Shown: in pieces, positions 45,646 to 58,852 of the stretch | How positions within the stretch are numbered: position 1 is the first letter of the stretch | Layout: each line of letters opens with the position of its first letter | Source: Amaurobius ferox | Lineage: Eukaryota; Arthropoda; Arachnida; Araneae; Amaurobiidae | Reading direction: 5' to 3' | Length of the DNA stretch: 64,000 nt | Assembly: GCA_951213105.1 (NCBI GenBank) | Contig: OX578134.1 | Coordinates: 138,345,793-138,409,792 of the forward strand | Made by a program: the position numbers and the translations under genes | Notes under the pieces: model-generated | Databases searched by the model: none | Told to the model about the DNA's origin: nothing | The model's input: the letters and a program-made list of their open reading frames with translations, nothing else

Positions 45646-45846
45646 CATTGTTTTTCAAAGTGAGTTCTATGAAACCCTGTGGGTTCCTTGACATAATAGT
45701 TTAATTTTTTTTTTTTTTTCTTAAATGGAAGAAACGTGTAAAATTGAAAGCATGATTTGGACCACAATGGTCTTTTCTCATTTGGAAGTTCTGTTATTAA
45801 ATTGAATTTCAAAAGCATTCTGTGAGCAAAGAGTTAGAAAACGCTG
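45646..45846 (+). mobile_element. Short hAT MITE, copy 2
   Basis: Starts CATTGTTTTTCAAAGTGAG and ends AGAAAACGCTG; flanks are AATTAGAC (45638-45645) and AGTTAGAC (45847-45854), 7/8 identical. Same orientation and same interior motifs as copy 1, with a poly-T run. The minus ORF at 45636 is a by-product. Confidence 0.75.
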
Positions 45847-45854
45847 AGTTAGAC

Positions 45855-48756
45855 AACCTTATTCAATATATATGATTTAATAGGTAAATATTTCAATTAT
45901 CTGATTTTGAAATAGTTATATAACTGTAGAAAAAATTAAATACTAATTTAAAAGTCTAAGGAAATAAATAATGAAATAACCTAAGAAAGCAAATAAAGTA
46001 TGAAAATCTCATATTCATGTTTATAAAGTAGTTATCTTGCTACAAAATGCACTACCAGTAACTGAAAGTCAGATAGAAATCTTAATTAGATCTTAGCTTG
46101 TGGAACTAAATAAAATATTTGGTGAATTAATTTGCATCAGCTAACCCATGATTTCTATTTCATAACTTGCAATTCACTGAAATGTTAATTACTCATTAAA
46201 TTTTGGCCGCTAATCTGTTTATTATTTCTTTATAGCATTGGCTAACCTTTCCATTTGCATCCCTGCTTTTTATTATGACGATTTCTGCTTTTAGTATGGT
46301 TTCAAATGTGCACTGCTTATTCTATGCTTAGAACAATCAAAAAGAAAAAATAATTTTTAAATACATTTTCCCCTTATATAATAAAAAATAATACAATAGG
46401 ACAGCCACTTATTGCTATTATTTGAAATACTGAATTTTATTTTTAACTAATACTGTATTTTTTCCTTAATTTTTATTTTTATGAGTGAGCATTATATTTA
46501 TTTTTTAGATATTTTTTGTTTTTACTTCCTTTTTGAATTTTTTTTATTTTAAATAAATCCATTTAATTTCCAAGAACTATATCATTTATTTTCAGAAAGA
46601 ACATTTCTAGAAATTTTCTTAATACAGTTTGTTAATCTAAAATCAGTAAGTTCCCACATTTTAAGTTTTTCTGATGCAGTACTGCAGTATGATCTATCAA
46701 GCTTCACAATTCTCTTTTGATTGCATAAAACAACAGTTTTGCACTTTCTCTTCTTTTCTTTTTCTTACTGTAACTTTTGTTGTTTATGCATTCTTTTTAT
46801 TATTTATATTTGTTTAAAAAGTTCTTGGTGTTATTTATTGATTAGATTTTCCCTCTACAGTTTTATTTATTGATGGGCTGTTGTTTGCAATGATATTTTT
46901 ATAAAATAATAGGTTGATATGTACAATTGATTCCACCTCACTTTCAAAATGCACAAAATTTGAAGATTATTTCCAGTTAGAACCACAGAAATAGTCCCAT
47001 TAGTGTATGAAACAATTACTAAAAAAAAAACTAGTATTTGCATAAAATAACAGATAAATAAGGTGTGAGATACAAATTTTTCAAAATTTCAAGCCTGTAA
47101 TTAATTACTATAAAGATACAAAGGCTATATTTAATATATATGCATTTTAATCATTTGTTAAAAAAAACTTTAGTCAAGGAAGCAAATCTCCCTCAAAGTC
47201 TCTGTGACAAGTGAAAATTCAGTCCTGTATACTCTTGTGGCTTTTCTAAAAATTAAATGTTTTTTTATTTTGACACTTTTTTTTTACTATAACAAATGGC
47301 ATGATCAAATTTAGAAAGCACTACTAAATGTTGTATCATTTGAACAACAATCACTGACTGATTACATTAAGCAGTGAAAGTATGAAACATGAATTTTGCA
47401 TTAAGCAGTGAAAGTATGAAACATGAATTTTGCTGTTGGTCCAAGAAGAAAACAAAAGTATTTTTACCATTAAAAACAGATACATTAACATATATATATA
47501 TATATATTATACTATAGAAATAAAAAATACATACCCAATAAATATGAAAATTTTCTAAATTTTAAAATTGCATGGAAAGGTTTAAATTATTTTTTAGCTA
47601 TTGATGAGTATCTGCAACTGTTATGAAAAATCGTATTAATATATATGCATAATTTTTCTTACATTTATTTTATATACTTATTGCAGTCTGAGTCATAAAA
47701 ATATACAATCCATTTCTCATTTACACATCTGTGGATCATGTGCTAGTAGTTGTGATTGTGGCTTCTCTGAATTGTTAGGCGCTGTTATCACACACTAAAT
47801 GCTCATTTTTTTAAAATTACCTCATTAATGTTAGGTTCTTATCAGAGCAGACACTTCAATTTTTTAATGATTATCAAATTACATTAAATGTTCAAAGTCA
47901 TTTATGGAGATTTTTTAATAAACCCCTATCTGTGACAATAACAAAGCAGGAAGTCATTACAATATTTGATAACTTTCTTTTATATTTGCATTACATTGTG
48001 TGGGAATTTGAGATTGTGATAATATGGGAATAACATCAACATCTCAAACCTCAGTGGTGAGCGAGCAAAACATATACAATAGTCATAAAAATGAAACACC
48101 CACCTGCAATTGCACAATTTACATCACCAAACAAAGCGAAAGATATCATTTGATATGAATTAATGTCTTTTACAAATATCAATATTTATAATTTACATAT
48201 GAGGCCATCCTCATAATTATTTTAGCACTAACTCAAATATTTAAGGCAACCGCCCATTGATTTTTACATATTAGGATTCCCCAAATATTTCATACAGATT
48301 AAAAAAAAGTAATGAAAGTAAAAGCCCATAATTGAATGAGAAAATTCTTAAAAACCATTAAGGGAGCATCTAAAAATTGAATTCTGTATCAGAAAGGTTG
48401 GATTGCAGTGATCTGATGATCGAGCTGTAATGTTCTGTCACTTTCACCTATGTTTGCAGCAGTTTTATTATAGTGTTATACGTAGGTGGGATTATTTTTT
48501 AAACATCGATGAGATAGTTGCGATGTTCGATGTTTTTAATCATAGACAGTTTTCAAAAAACATCAAGGTTTTCTTCCAATAACAGTGTAGCAGAAGTAAA
48601 ACTTTTTGCCCCAAATTTTATTTTTTATTATTAACTTTGTTTGATTTAGTACAATGTATTATCTATTTGCATGCTTGTTTTTGTTAAGAAAAAGTGGTTA
48701 TGCATTAAATACATTATAAAATTGTAAATATTATCAATTTATATCTAACTTCTGTT
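45855..48756. other. Intron spacer
   Basis: AT-rich, no gene. It contains a perfect 34-bp tandem duplication at 47365-47432 and a short (TA)n tract near 47491-47508. Confidence 0.55.
47365..47432. repeat. 34-bp perfect tandem duplication
   Basis: 47365-47398 and 47399-47432 are identical, each starting cattaagcagtgaaag. Confidence 0.95.
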
Positions 48757-49358
48757 TGTAATATCAATTTTGGGTTTTTTAATACAATATTTATACAGTG
48801 AAATTTCAAAGAAATTATTAAAATTTAATTATTCTTATCCCAGCGGTAGAGCTAGGATTTTATTCACTCAGAGCAAAGCCAGAGTTTGTCACCTCCTTTC
48901 CCACATCGACATCCCTTATTACCTGTGCCTGGAACACAAGCTTGCTCTCTAGTTCTGCCCATGCTTATTCTCAATGGAGGAGGATATAGTCCCCTAAACG
49001 TAGTTGGCTAAGATAGCCACTGAACTAACTGATGATTAAAAAAGCTTTAATCAAGCTTGTAATGTTAATTTTAGGTTCTTTGATACAATATTTATATAGT
49101 GAAATTTCAAAGAAATTATTAAAATTTAATTATTTTTATCCCAGCGACAGAGCTAAGATTTTTTTCACTCAGAGCAAAGCCAGAGTTTAGCACCTCCTTT
49201 CCCACAACATCGACTTCCCTTATTACCTGTGCCTGGGACACATGCCTCCTCTCTAGTTCCACCCATGCTTATTCTCATTGGAGGAGGATATAGGCTCCTA
49301 AACATAGGTAGCCAAGACAGCCACTGAACTCAAGAAACTGATGATGAAACATCAAAGT
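48757..49358. repeat. ~301-bp tandem duplication
   Basis: Units starting tgtaatatcaattttgg (48757) and tgtaatgttaattttagg (49058) are aligned throughout. They share 'gtgaaatttcaaagaaatta', 'cactcagagcaaagccagag', 'cccttattacctgtgcctgg' and 'ggaggaggatata'. They have diverged by substitutions and a few indels, so the duplication is not recent. The inner part is less AT-rich than the intron. The plus ORF at 48770 is not supported. Confidence 0.9.
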
Positions 49359-50641
49359 TTCCTAGATCTTAAAAGTTTTGAAGTCTGCATTGGTGTGTGC
49401 TGGTTGTTCCAGGGGTATTGGGTTTGATCCTCTCATGAGAGGGGTGACCCCTACATGACTGGGTGTCTGCAGTGATACAGAATCCATTTTAAACTAAAGA
49501 CCCCAGCCTAATTAATTACAGGATGTGGCAAAAATGACCTTGGATATTGAATAAAATCAATGTTTTCTACATAACAAATACAATATAAAATATAAAAACT
49601 GGTGAAACTCCTAATTTCATATTTAATTCAGTTTAATTTACCTATTTACTATATTTATGAGCAATTTTTTTCGAGAAATTGGGAATGGTCTCCTATAAAC
49701 CTAATAATAATCAAATTTTGAATAAAATTTAATAGCACACTCAATATTGCATAGATAAAACTGAAATTTTGTATACCAATGTTTCAGACATAACTGTATC
49801 AAATGGTGTAAAAATTTAACTCCTGGTTAAAACTGTTATGAATATTAATTTAATAATTGATTATAAACATTTAAAAAATGTTTCAATATAAAAATTTATA
49901 TGAATTTTGTTTGGGTTTTTTTGCTAGAAAGGTATGCAGAAATTGATTTATCGTGAATATATATTCCTTATAAATGGTAAACTTTTTTTAAATTCACTTA
50001 AAATTTTCTATAGAATTTGAATATGCAAAGATCAACGGATGTTGCCTTTTAAGATTTTGGAATTGATACTAAAATAACCATGAAGACAACCTCTTAAGCA
50101 AATTTTAAATATTGATATTTGTAGACATTTGTCTGCATTGAATGATATCTTCTATTTTGTTCTGCAATGTAAATTGTGCAGTTGTGGTCTAGTGTTTCAG
50201 TCCCCCCCCCCCCCCCCTAATGGCTGTATCTTAGAAACAACCTTTGCAAAGCATAAAAATCCAGCCTTCAAGCGAATAAAAAAAAAGAAATGAATTATCA
50301 GTACAAGTTTCAGATAAAAAAATATAAAATACTTGCTCATTGCATTTACATTTGCATTAACATTCGCATTAAATCAACACAAATTAATAAACCTATTTAC
50401 ACAACATAATTAAAGCATGAGGTAAATCAAGAAGGTTGATTAAACTTTAGTTTGGAGTTGAAATTAAATTTTTAAGATTTATAATAGATATAACTACCTG
50501 CAGTTTGTATATGAAGCTTCAAAACTGTCTCAATATTGGACAGTAATATAAAATAAATCACATTTATAAAAAGTATTCATTGTGATTAAATGCAAATTTT
50601 TATTAAATTATTAATGCAGTTGTTAGCTTTAACTTAAAAAA

Positions 50642-50726
<85 letters not shown>

Positions 50727-51451
50727 CCATCCACACGAACTCTATTCTCTGAGTGTAGTGGTCTTGTAATATCTTAATTTTGAAGGTGTTAAATTTTGCT
50801 AATAAAATATAATTTTTTTTATGTATTTGTCAAGAGAGTTAGAAATTAGGAGCAGAAAGTTAGATGTCTATAGCACCTAACCATTTTTCCTTAGTTGCCA
50901 AAATGCTTTACTTGGGTGCAATTTCAAAATTATTATGTTTACATTAAGCAGCTTATAAAATAAATCACTTTTTATTAGCAGCCTTGCCTTTGATCCACTG
51001 CACAGGTGTGCATACAATCTATCTCTGATGTGTGTTGGTTAGATTGTTAGAAAGGAGAATAAACAGTTGATAAATCAGAATGTGCATTATACATGAAAAA
51101 AAGGGGGGGGGGCAGAAGAGTTAAACATAAAAGAATAACTAGGTCTGACATTTTTGTCCTCAAAACAGAATTTATAGGTGTAAATAGGATTAATTGACTG
51201 ATAATTTCAAGCTCTGCTTGATGTTTCAATGATGAATTAAGTAGTTATGACATATGCCTGATTTTAATCAAATTAACACTCAGATTGCTATTACAACATT
51301 AGATTGATTGATTCTGTAGAATGTTATTGATTCTAATCTTAATTTAAGGAATTAATTTATAGAATATATCAACAATAAAATTAGAAAATAAAATTATTTG
51401 TTATTAATATATATATATATTTTTTTTTTGTCTCTTTTCAGTCTATGAAAC
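49359..51451. other. End of the 10.5-kb flotillin intron
   Basis: AT-rich with a poly-C run (50202-50216) and a (GT)n(GA)n microsatellite (50646-50726). No gene. It ends in TTTTTGTCTCTTTTCAG, a strong polypyrimidine tract and acceptor, at 51451. Confidence 0.6.
50646..50726. repeat. (GT)n(GA)n microsatellite
   Basis: About 29 uninterrupted GT units run directly into about 11 GA units. A likely length-polymorphic marker. Confidence 0.98.
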
Positions 51452-51481
51452 TCGCCCAAGCAGCAATGTGAATAAATTTTC
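51452..51481 (+). CDS. FLOT1: Flotillin-1, last coding exon
   Basis: Encodes only SMKLAQAAM and the stop TGA (51479-51481), joined in phase 0 to exon F. The C-terminal tail of flotillin-1 is short and variable, so this ending is plausible but rests on the strong acceptor and the in-frame stop more than on similarity. The stop overlaps an AATAAA hexamer (TGAATAAA); further AATAAA hexamers occur downstream, so the real polyadenylation site is unknown. Confidence 0.75.
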
Positions 51482-53405
51482 TTGATGTGTCTCCTCAAAA
51501 CCTATTTTTATCTGGCTTTAAAAATAAATGAATTTGTGACAAATATTTATATTGATTTATGTACTTGAGTGCTGATGTTCAACCCCCTCCCTCTCGTACC
51601 ACCCCATTGCGATATTGTAAATTTGAGATTACATGCTTCCAGAGATTAATGAATTATTCCCTTTTTTGATTATGTTCATATGCATTAATTTTCGTATTCA
51701 GAGAGAGATTTTTTCTATATTGACACAAAGAACAAATGTTTTGATGTTCCTAAAACTTAAGTCAATTTTATGCAAACTTCTCATGCATTTGTGAAGCTGA
51801 GATATTGTTAAAACTCACTTTGCTTGGCTTTAAATTTCTAATATATTTCTCTTATTTGCTGAATCTCAAATTATTTTTTTAAATAAACTATTGATAATAA
51901 AGCTATTTTCCTTTTAGATTTTCATTTTTATATGCATATTCCTTTTTAATATAAAGAATATTTGTGATATTTCTTAAGATATTTTCTGTTATGACTATGC
52001 ATAATCACAATATAAATAGAATCTCAGTGGTACAGACAACAAAAATGCTCACTAAAAGCTTCTAAAAACACGACATTGCACATTTTTTATTATTACTGGA
52101 GAATCAATTAGTATCATCTATTTCTTTTTATTTAAATAAAATCTGAAGTTTGGCTATCATATTTGAAAATGACACAACTGAAATAAGTCGAAAAATATAT
52201 TCTCTTAATATATTATGTCGCAAGAATGAATTAAACTGACTTGAAAATATCCGAAGCTTTTGGATACCCAGAGCTTACTGATGAGTTAAGTGGTTGAAAT
52301 TATTTTTTAAATCTTTTTTATCTCATTGTAAGAAAAAAAACCCCAAATGTATTATTATATCTATATTAATTGTGTCTATCCAATATATTTATTATTCAGA
52401 TTCGAAGAAACTAAATGAAAAATTGTATACCTTATCATTTGACTGGTTTATTTCTGGACATTTCATGCAAAATAAAGCATTTTCTATACAATTTTAAGAT
52501 ATGATTTCATTTTTTCAAAAGAAAAAAAAGACATACTGGAATTGTCAAGAAATTTAAGAAATTAGACAAATTTAGGAGAATCATTTTAGAAGTCCAAAAT
52601 CTGATAAAGACTGAATTTTAAAATTTTAGGTAATATTAACTCATTTTACAAAGTTCTTCTATTGCATCATTTGCTGACATTAATTTTTTTTTAAATTTTC
52701 AGGCCATATTTGTAACTATTGGATTAATGTTTTATCCAATTTTATACTATTTATTCCTATTGGAAAATTTGGAATTATATATCTTATATTTTATATCTTT
52801 TAATGTCTTATCTATATATTTTATGTATTTTAATTCAGTGATTATGCCATGGGAATTCAATTTGTAAAGTAAGTTAGTACTGTTACATACATTGAATATT
52901 AATTTAGCATCTCAAAGTTACTCTGTGCTTAATGCTCAACTTTTTCATGTAACTAAGAATTAAACTATATATATTTTGTCACTATATGTATTTAATAATT
53001 TCTTTTAATCCTTAATTGCTAATTGCATTTCGATTCAAATTAATAAAACATTTTGACTATATAGTTTTGTTTGAATGTATATATAAAAACAAAATAAAGA
53101 TGTATGTTTTGTTGTTTTGTGACTTTTAAAATCTGATATTAGTTTTTAATGCTATCTTTAAGAGGATATTCTTCCATCCGCTTGTTTTGTTTTTAAGATT
53201 TCTTTCCTATTTTTTTTTTGCCAAGCATAGATGTTGAAATAAAAAATGTTTGTTTTTTAAAAAAAATTGGTGAAATGATTGAAAGTATTTTTAATATGCA
53301 TTGAAAAGTAAATGCATTCATTTTACAAAACTAATAAGAATACTTCCAATTATTTTACAAATTTTTCAAAAAAGCATAAACTATTCTATTCTCAATAACT
53401 ATGCT

Positions 53406-53444
<39 letters not shown>

Positions 53445-54582
53445 CGGGAAAATATTCTAAATTCTAGGAACTATTTCCCATAGGTCAACATGGGGAAAAT
53501 GAAACATGCTACAAGAGAAAAAATATCTTCTTAATTGTTGCTAGAGTGGCTTATTTATTTTATTTTATTTATTTTTTTTTTTTTTGGCTGATTTTTAAAA
53601 GGTGCTTCAGTTGGCACTCAAGTACAAGTTAGTGTAAATACCTTTCTCTGAGCTTTTCTAGGTTTTGTTAATAGATTGCTGTCATCACAATTTTATATCC
53701 CAAAGGCTCATCTGCTCATGTAATTTGTATGACATCTTTCTGTATATTCAAAAGATAAAATGTTAAATTTCTATTTTGTGCCTTTTCTCACCATTCATTT
53801 TTTATATACTTCATCTTTTGCAATTTATATGAAAAATATTTTGGCACTTTCTATTTGCTACTCGTTGACAACTGGAAATTCATAAATGTGTATTTTATAC
53901 AGACTGTACCATGTTTATATGTAACACTTTATTTCTACCTATAATTTTTTCTTCACATGGTTTGTAATATCACGTGTGCAGTAAATAGTTACACTTTCCA
54001 TCGAACACCATTACTATCAGGGCAGAATGTTTTATGCGATATTAGTTGTCTTGATATTTTGAAAAAAATAAAATACAGCTTGGCAGTTTATAATCTCAAA
54101 TGGGGTCAAAAACTTAGTATAGGCAGAAAGGTCCTTTCATAGCTGAATAATTACATTACATCTTCATAGGATCCATATTTGAAAATGAAATTTAATGCTG
54201 TTCACCCCCCCCCCCCCCATTCGATCATTGATCCCTCTTTCAGAAATTCTGGCTACATCTGTGACCATAAGGGCAGAGTGGTATTTAAAAATAAGTTTCT
54301 GTAAGTTGTAAGAATGACATCTTTCGCTAGAACAGTGTATTTTATCTGAAAGTTTTTTTTTTACTTAGTTTAAATTACATTTATCTCATAAATATTGTAG
54401 ATCAAATTTTTTTAAATATATTTACTGATAGTTAATTCCAGAAAATTTAAAAAGTGGAGATCATGTAAAATATTTATATATATACACTAGTACATAGTTA
54501 TTAAATTAGTAATATCTTCTTTGTGTAGTATTTACATAGCCACATTGTAATCTTAAAATTAAATGATTTGTCACACACACAT

Positions 54583-54615
<33 letters not shown>

Positions 54616-54689
54616 CATAAAATTAGAAGAAAATGAAATACAGCTTGGCAGTTTATGATCCCAAATGGGGTCAAAAACTTAGTATGGGC

Positions 54690-54729
<40 letters not shown>

Positions 54730-57700
54730 AAAATAAGTTTCTTTCTATAAAAATTGATACGACTAGGGAGCTTTAACCTCTCTTTATGTTCATCAATACC
54801 ATTTTTGATGTGTACACATTAGGATGTTAAAAGCAATAAACACATTTGTCAGAAGTGCATTTGGAGTTGACCTGCTGGTTATGTTTATAATTTAAATAAA
54901 TTATATATATATATATATATATATTAAGCACCACCATCTACCACCATGGTTCTAAACATTTCTTGGTTCACACTTTAAATTTAATTTGGATTAAAATAAT
55001 TTGTAGACATCTTTTCCCTTTATCTTTTATCCACAAAACATATAATAATCTTCTGTATATTTTATGCACTTCAACATATTTTATTCTTACCCACATTTTG
55101 TGTAACATTTTCAGTTTTCACCAAGTTTGAATTGAATCACAGTTTCCTTGGCTTTAAATCTACCTGCAAATAGGGTGTGTCCTCAAAATATGGTGCAATA
55201 TGCACTAATTAAATCTAGCTTTTTAGTAATCTAAATGTTTGGTTATATTTCCATTGCATCATTTTAAAAATTGTGTAAAGTTTGTTTTATTTTTTATGGC
55301 AACTCACACAGAATCCACACGTAAAGCACAGTGAATTAATCCATTGTTGTAATGATGATGACATTTTGCCAGATTGATGGCGGATTACAATTTTTTAATA
55401 TAGATAGAAAATTAACTATTTTCTCAAATTTTACTTTAGAATGTATAAAATGATAAGAATGTTTTGTTAAAACTAATATAATAATTTTTCATTTATATGT
55501 AATTCTAATATTCTCACCTTCTCCAGCAATCATGTAAACCTGATTGTAGATTAACTGAAATTATAAAATTGAAAAATAGGGGTTAGAAATAACATTTCTA
55601 AATGCAGCTCCCCAGTATATGTGGACAATTCTCTGGGGCTAATATTTTCCCTACCACCCCAGATAATCAAAAACCCACTGCATATCATCCTTAAAATGAA
55701 ATAAACTTCAGTAAATAATGTCTTGTATCTATTGTTGAACTCATACAACTTTTACAACTAGAAATTTTGGGTTGAGTTGTAAACACAAATGTCTGATTTA
55801 ATTTATATACAAAATAGAAAAATGTCTTAATTGATGCTCAAAATGTTCTTCTGTTTGAGGATAGAAAGTTTCAAAACTTTACATCTAGTAATTTCTAGCA
55901 GATATACTTAGTGTTGCTCAAGATTTAAAAAGGCAAGTTCTATAAACATTCATATTTCATTTAAAAAAAATTATATCAAAATATTTAATTTAATTATAAT
56001 CAAATTAAATATTTGTTATAATTAATTTAATTATAATTATAATTAAATCATAAAATTTAAAATAATATATAAGAATCTTTATTCTCTCCATACAAAATTG
56101 ACTGTGCTTCTGAAGAATAAAATATCCAAGTCCTGTTTGTAAAGCAATTTATAAATATAGGAACTTTGATCAACATATTTCAAAATGAAGATGCTGAAAT
56201 GGTAGCAAAAGTTAATCCTTTACTATTTTTTATCTCATCACAACAATTATTTAAACACATTTGGAAATACACTAATTTAAAAAAAAAACCTTTTGCTATA
56301 ATAAAATAGATGGCTTAAAATATTAAAAATATTAATAATTACCGCAAACTTATTTGTGGCCATAACTGATATAACGCACACACAATCACAAAAAAATGCC
56401 GTTCATTTATAAAATGTATTTGTCTATCAATATCTTTATTTTTTAAATTGGACAAATTGAATGAGCATGAGCTGCATAAAAATTTGATTTAATTCTGTTG
56501 CTAAACAACATATAATTTTCAACAAATGAAGATTCAGAAAAAATAATTTGCTCATGCCTTTTCTATGGAAGCATTTTTTATTAATATTATGATAACCCTA
56601 TGACCTAGAAACTTAAAACATGGATATGGTTACCCACCGTGATGAAAAAAATAAAATAAATAAACATACCAAATTTGAAAAGAAAATGTCAAAAACTGGA
56701 CCAATTTTTCTGCAATTGAATTTCCTTTTAAGATCTTTTTCAAAACTTAAATGTTTTTAAGATCTTATAAATATTAGTGTTAGTTTTAAAAACTAATTGC
56801 ATGTATGTTAATGTTTTTTTTTTTTTAATTTTATCTTAGTTCTCAAGTTTTGTAGATTATCTTGAAACAATTAACTTGTTTAAAAGTAATAAGACTAAAT
56901 TAACAGTTTGGATATTACAAAGTTAAGCTCGGATGTTATTTTTTCTTTTTACAGTTTAGATGTAGCAGCTAATTTTGTTTTATATTTTGTACAGCATGAT
57001 TTAGAACTCTGATGTTTTTAAAATTCACTAGAATTAGATTCTTCAGAAAAGTAATGAATGTATTTGACACATAATGCTTACAATGTCTATAGAAATTTAT
57101 AACTGAACATTAGTCTTTGCAAGGGAGTTAAACATTATGGTGCCTCTTACCTATAAAATTTACACATTTTGAGCTATGCAGGCTAAACATGGAATTCATG
57201 ATGGTTTCCTGTTTTTATCTAATTCCTTCATGCCATTAATCAAACAATCACTCACACAGTTATTTGCTTTTGAAACTAGTAGACCTGTTTATTTTTGTAT
57301 TATGCTGTATTTACAAAGTTTTTTTTTAATGTGTATTCATGCATTTTGATTCCCACAGTAACAAATAATTTTGGCTATGTACATAGTATGTTTGACAGTA
57401 CAATTAGGAATGGTGATGTAGAGATATAATGGATTCCATTTCTATAAACACTTCCAGAGCTTGCTATAATATAGTCCTACAATGTTGCACTGTTGCAGAA
57501 ATTCAGGTACACTGATAACCGATTGTCAATATAATAAGGCTCACTACCAAACAAGCTGCTTATTAAATTTAAAAAATTGCCATGAGTGTTTTTAGTTGTT
57601 TTAGAAATGTATATTAAATTGGTTTAGCTGCATTATCTATACATATTTTGATTCTGGCTTTATTTTTAATTAATGTAATTTGTATTTTCTCAACAAACAT

Positions 57701-58149
57701 TTTCTGAGTGCATATTAAAATTGATTTTATTGTATTTAATACGAACTGTAAATTTTTTATACTTTTCTTAAAATGTTTTTAACTTAAACCGCAAACTGCC
57801 TGTACTATTGCGAAGTATACTATATAATATTTGTACAAGCTTTTTTACAGTGTTTTTATTTTAGTACTGAAGAATTTCTATCCAAAAGTTAAGTCATTAG
57901 TTACAGTGCCATTTGTATTAAACCGAGACTGAAGACATTGTACATATATTCAGTATTGTTTGTTATGATTTCTAATTTTTGTTGAGATAAATATTTTTAT
58001 ATGATTTATTATGCTAGATCAGTGTTTTCTAAATTTTTTACCAGAACCTTAGAATAGGTGTATTATGTTACATCATTTGCAGATAATATTGTAAAATATA
58101 TTTCATTAGCCAAAGCATTTCTAGATAAGAAAATGTAAAAAAAAATGTA
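51482..58149. other. Flotillin 3' UTR and downstream sequence
   Basis: AT-rich, with no recognised gene. Many AATAAA hexamers prevent choosing a transcript end. It contains a 34-base poly-A run (53409-53442), poly-C runs and the microsatellite/duplication structure at 54574-54730. Short ORFs here (52294, 53301, 53957, 55551) look random. Confidence 0.5.
54574..54730. repeat. Inverted microsatellites flanking a duplicated 55-bp segment
   Basis: A (CA)n(TA)n tract and a (TA)n(TG)n tract are reverse complements of each other. Between them, 54636-54690 repeats 54071-54125 (starting aaatacagcttggcag) with about four mismatches. The tracts can pair into a long stem. Confidence 0.9.
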
Positions 58150-58852
58150 CAGTAAAACCTTTCTAAAGATATCACACAACACTACGGCATAAAGCTGTTC
58201 CTTAGAGATTGTTTAATAGGGGTACATTTTTGAGGGAAAACAAATGCTTGTTTGCTTTTCAATGTTTTCTGTCCTATTAAATAATGCTTTAAATATTGAG
58301 TGCCCACCAGACAAAGCTCATATTATGCCAGAGTTATAGATAAAATTATTAAATGAAAAAGTGTATATTAGTTACGAATTTTATCATATTCATTAAATTA
58401 ATGCTAATTTGACTGTTTAAACTTAAAAGAACTCTTTTCAATAGCATTTCACTCACCACTTTTTGGAAGAGTGAGAATAAAAATGTCAGAAGTAATGGTA
58501 CAACTTGTTCAATGGTATAGTAGTAGATATTTCTGTGAGAGATAGACACCGGTTTCCTTGCCAAATGCAACCTTTACTTTTATTATAGCCTATGCAGATA
58601 ATAGAGCTCATACAAGCAAACATTGGTAGTAAAAAAGTGAATTCTTGCAACTCAGCATCTTTTAGCAGTTTGAAATGCAAAGAAGGGAAACGCTTTTTGG
58701 TCACTTGTGGTGGAGGTGGTGCTGGTGTGTGTGTGTGTGTGTGGGGGGGGGGCTTAATGAGAGTAAAATTATTGACATGTCTAGTGGTTTTGAAATCTGT
58801 TCTGAAAAAAAGGGTTCATTAATAGGGGTGGTCATTAAGAGAGGTTTTACTG
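58150..58852. mobile_element. pogo/Tigger-type MITE
   Basis: Left end TA|CAGTAAAACCTTTCTAA; right end, read inward, CAGTAAAACCTCTCTTAATG. Subterminal 'ttaataggggt' occurs at both sides. The left flank is TA, the right is TC, so one target base has probably mutated. 703 bp, non-coding; ORFs within it are not supported, and it includes a (GT)n/poly-G run (58722-58751). Confidence 0.65.

Noticed and set aside
49385..49510. Possible further SINE with B-box-like gggtttgatcc
   Set aside because: The A box is unconvincing and no tail or target duplication was seen.
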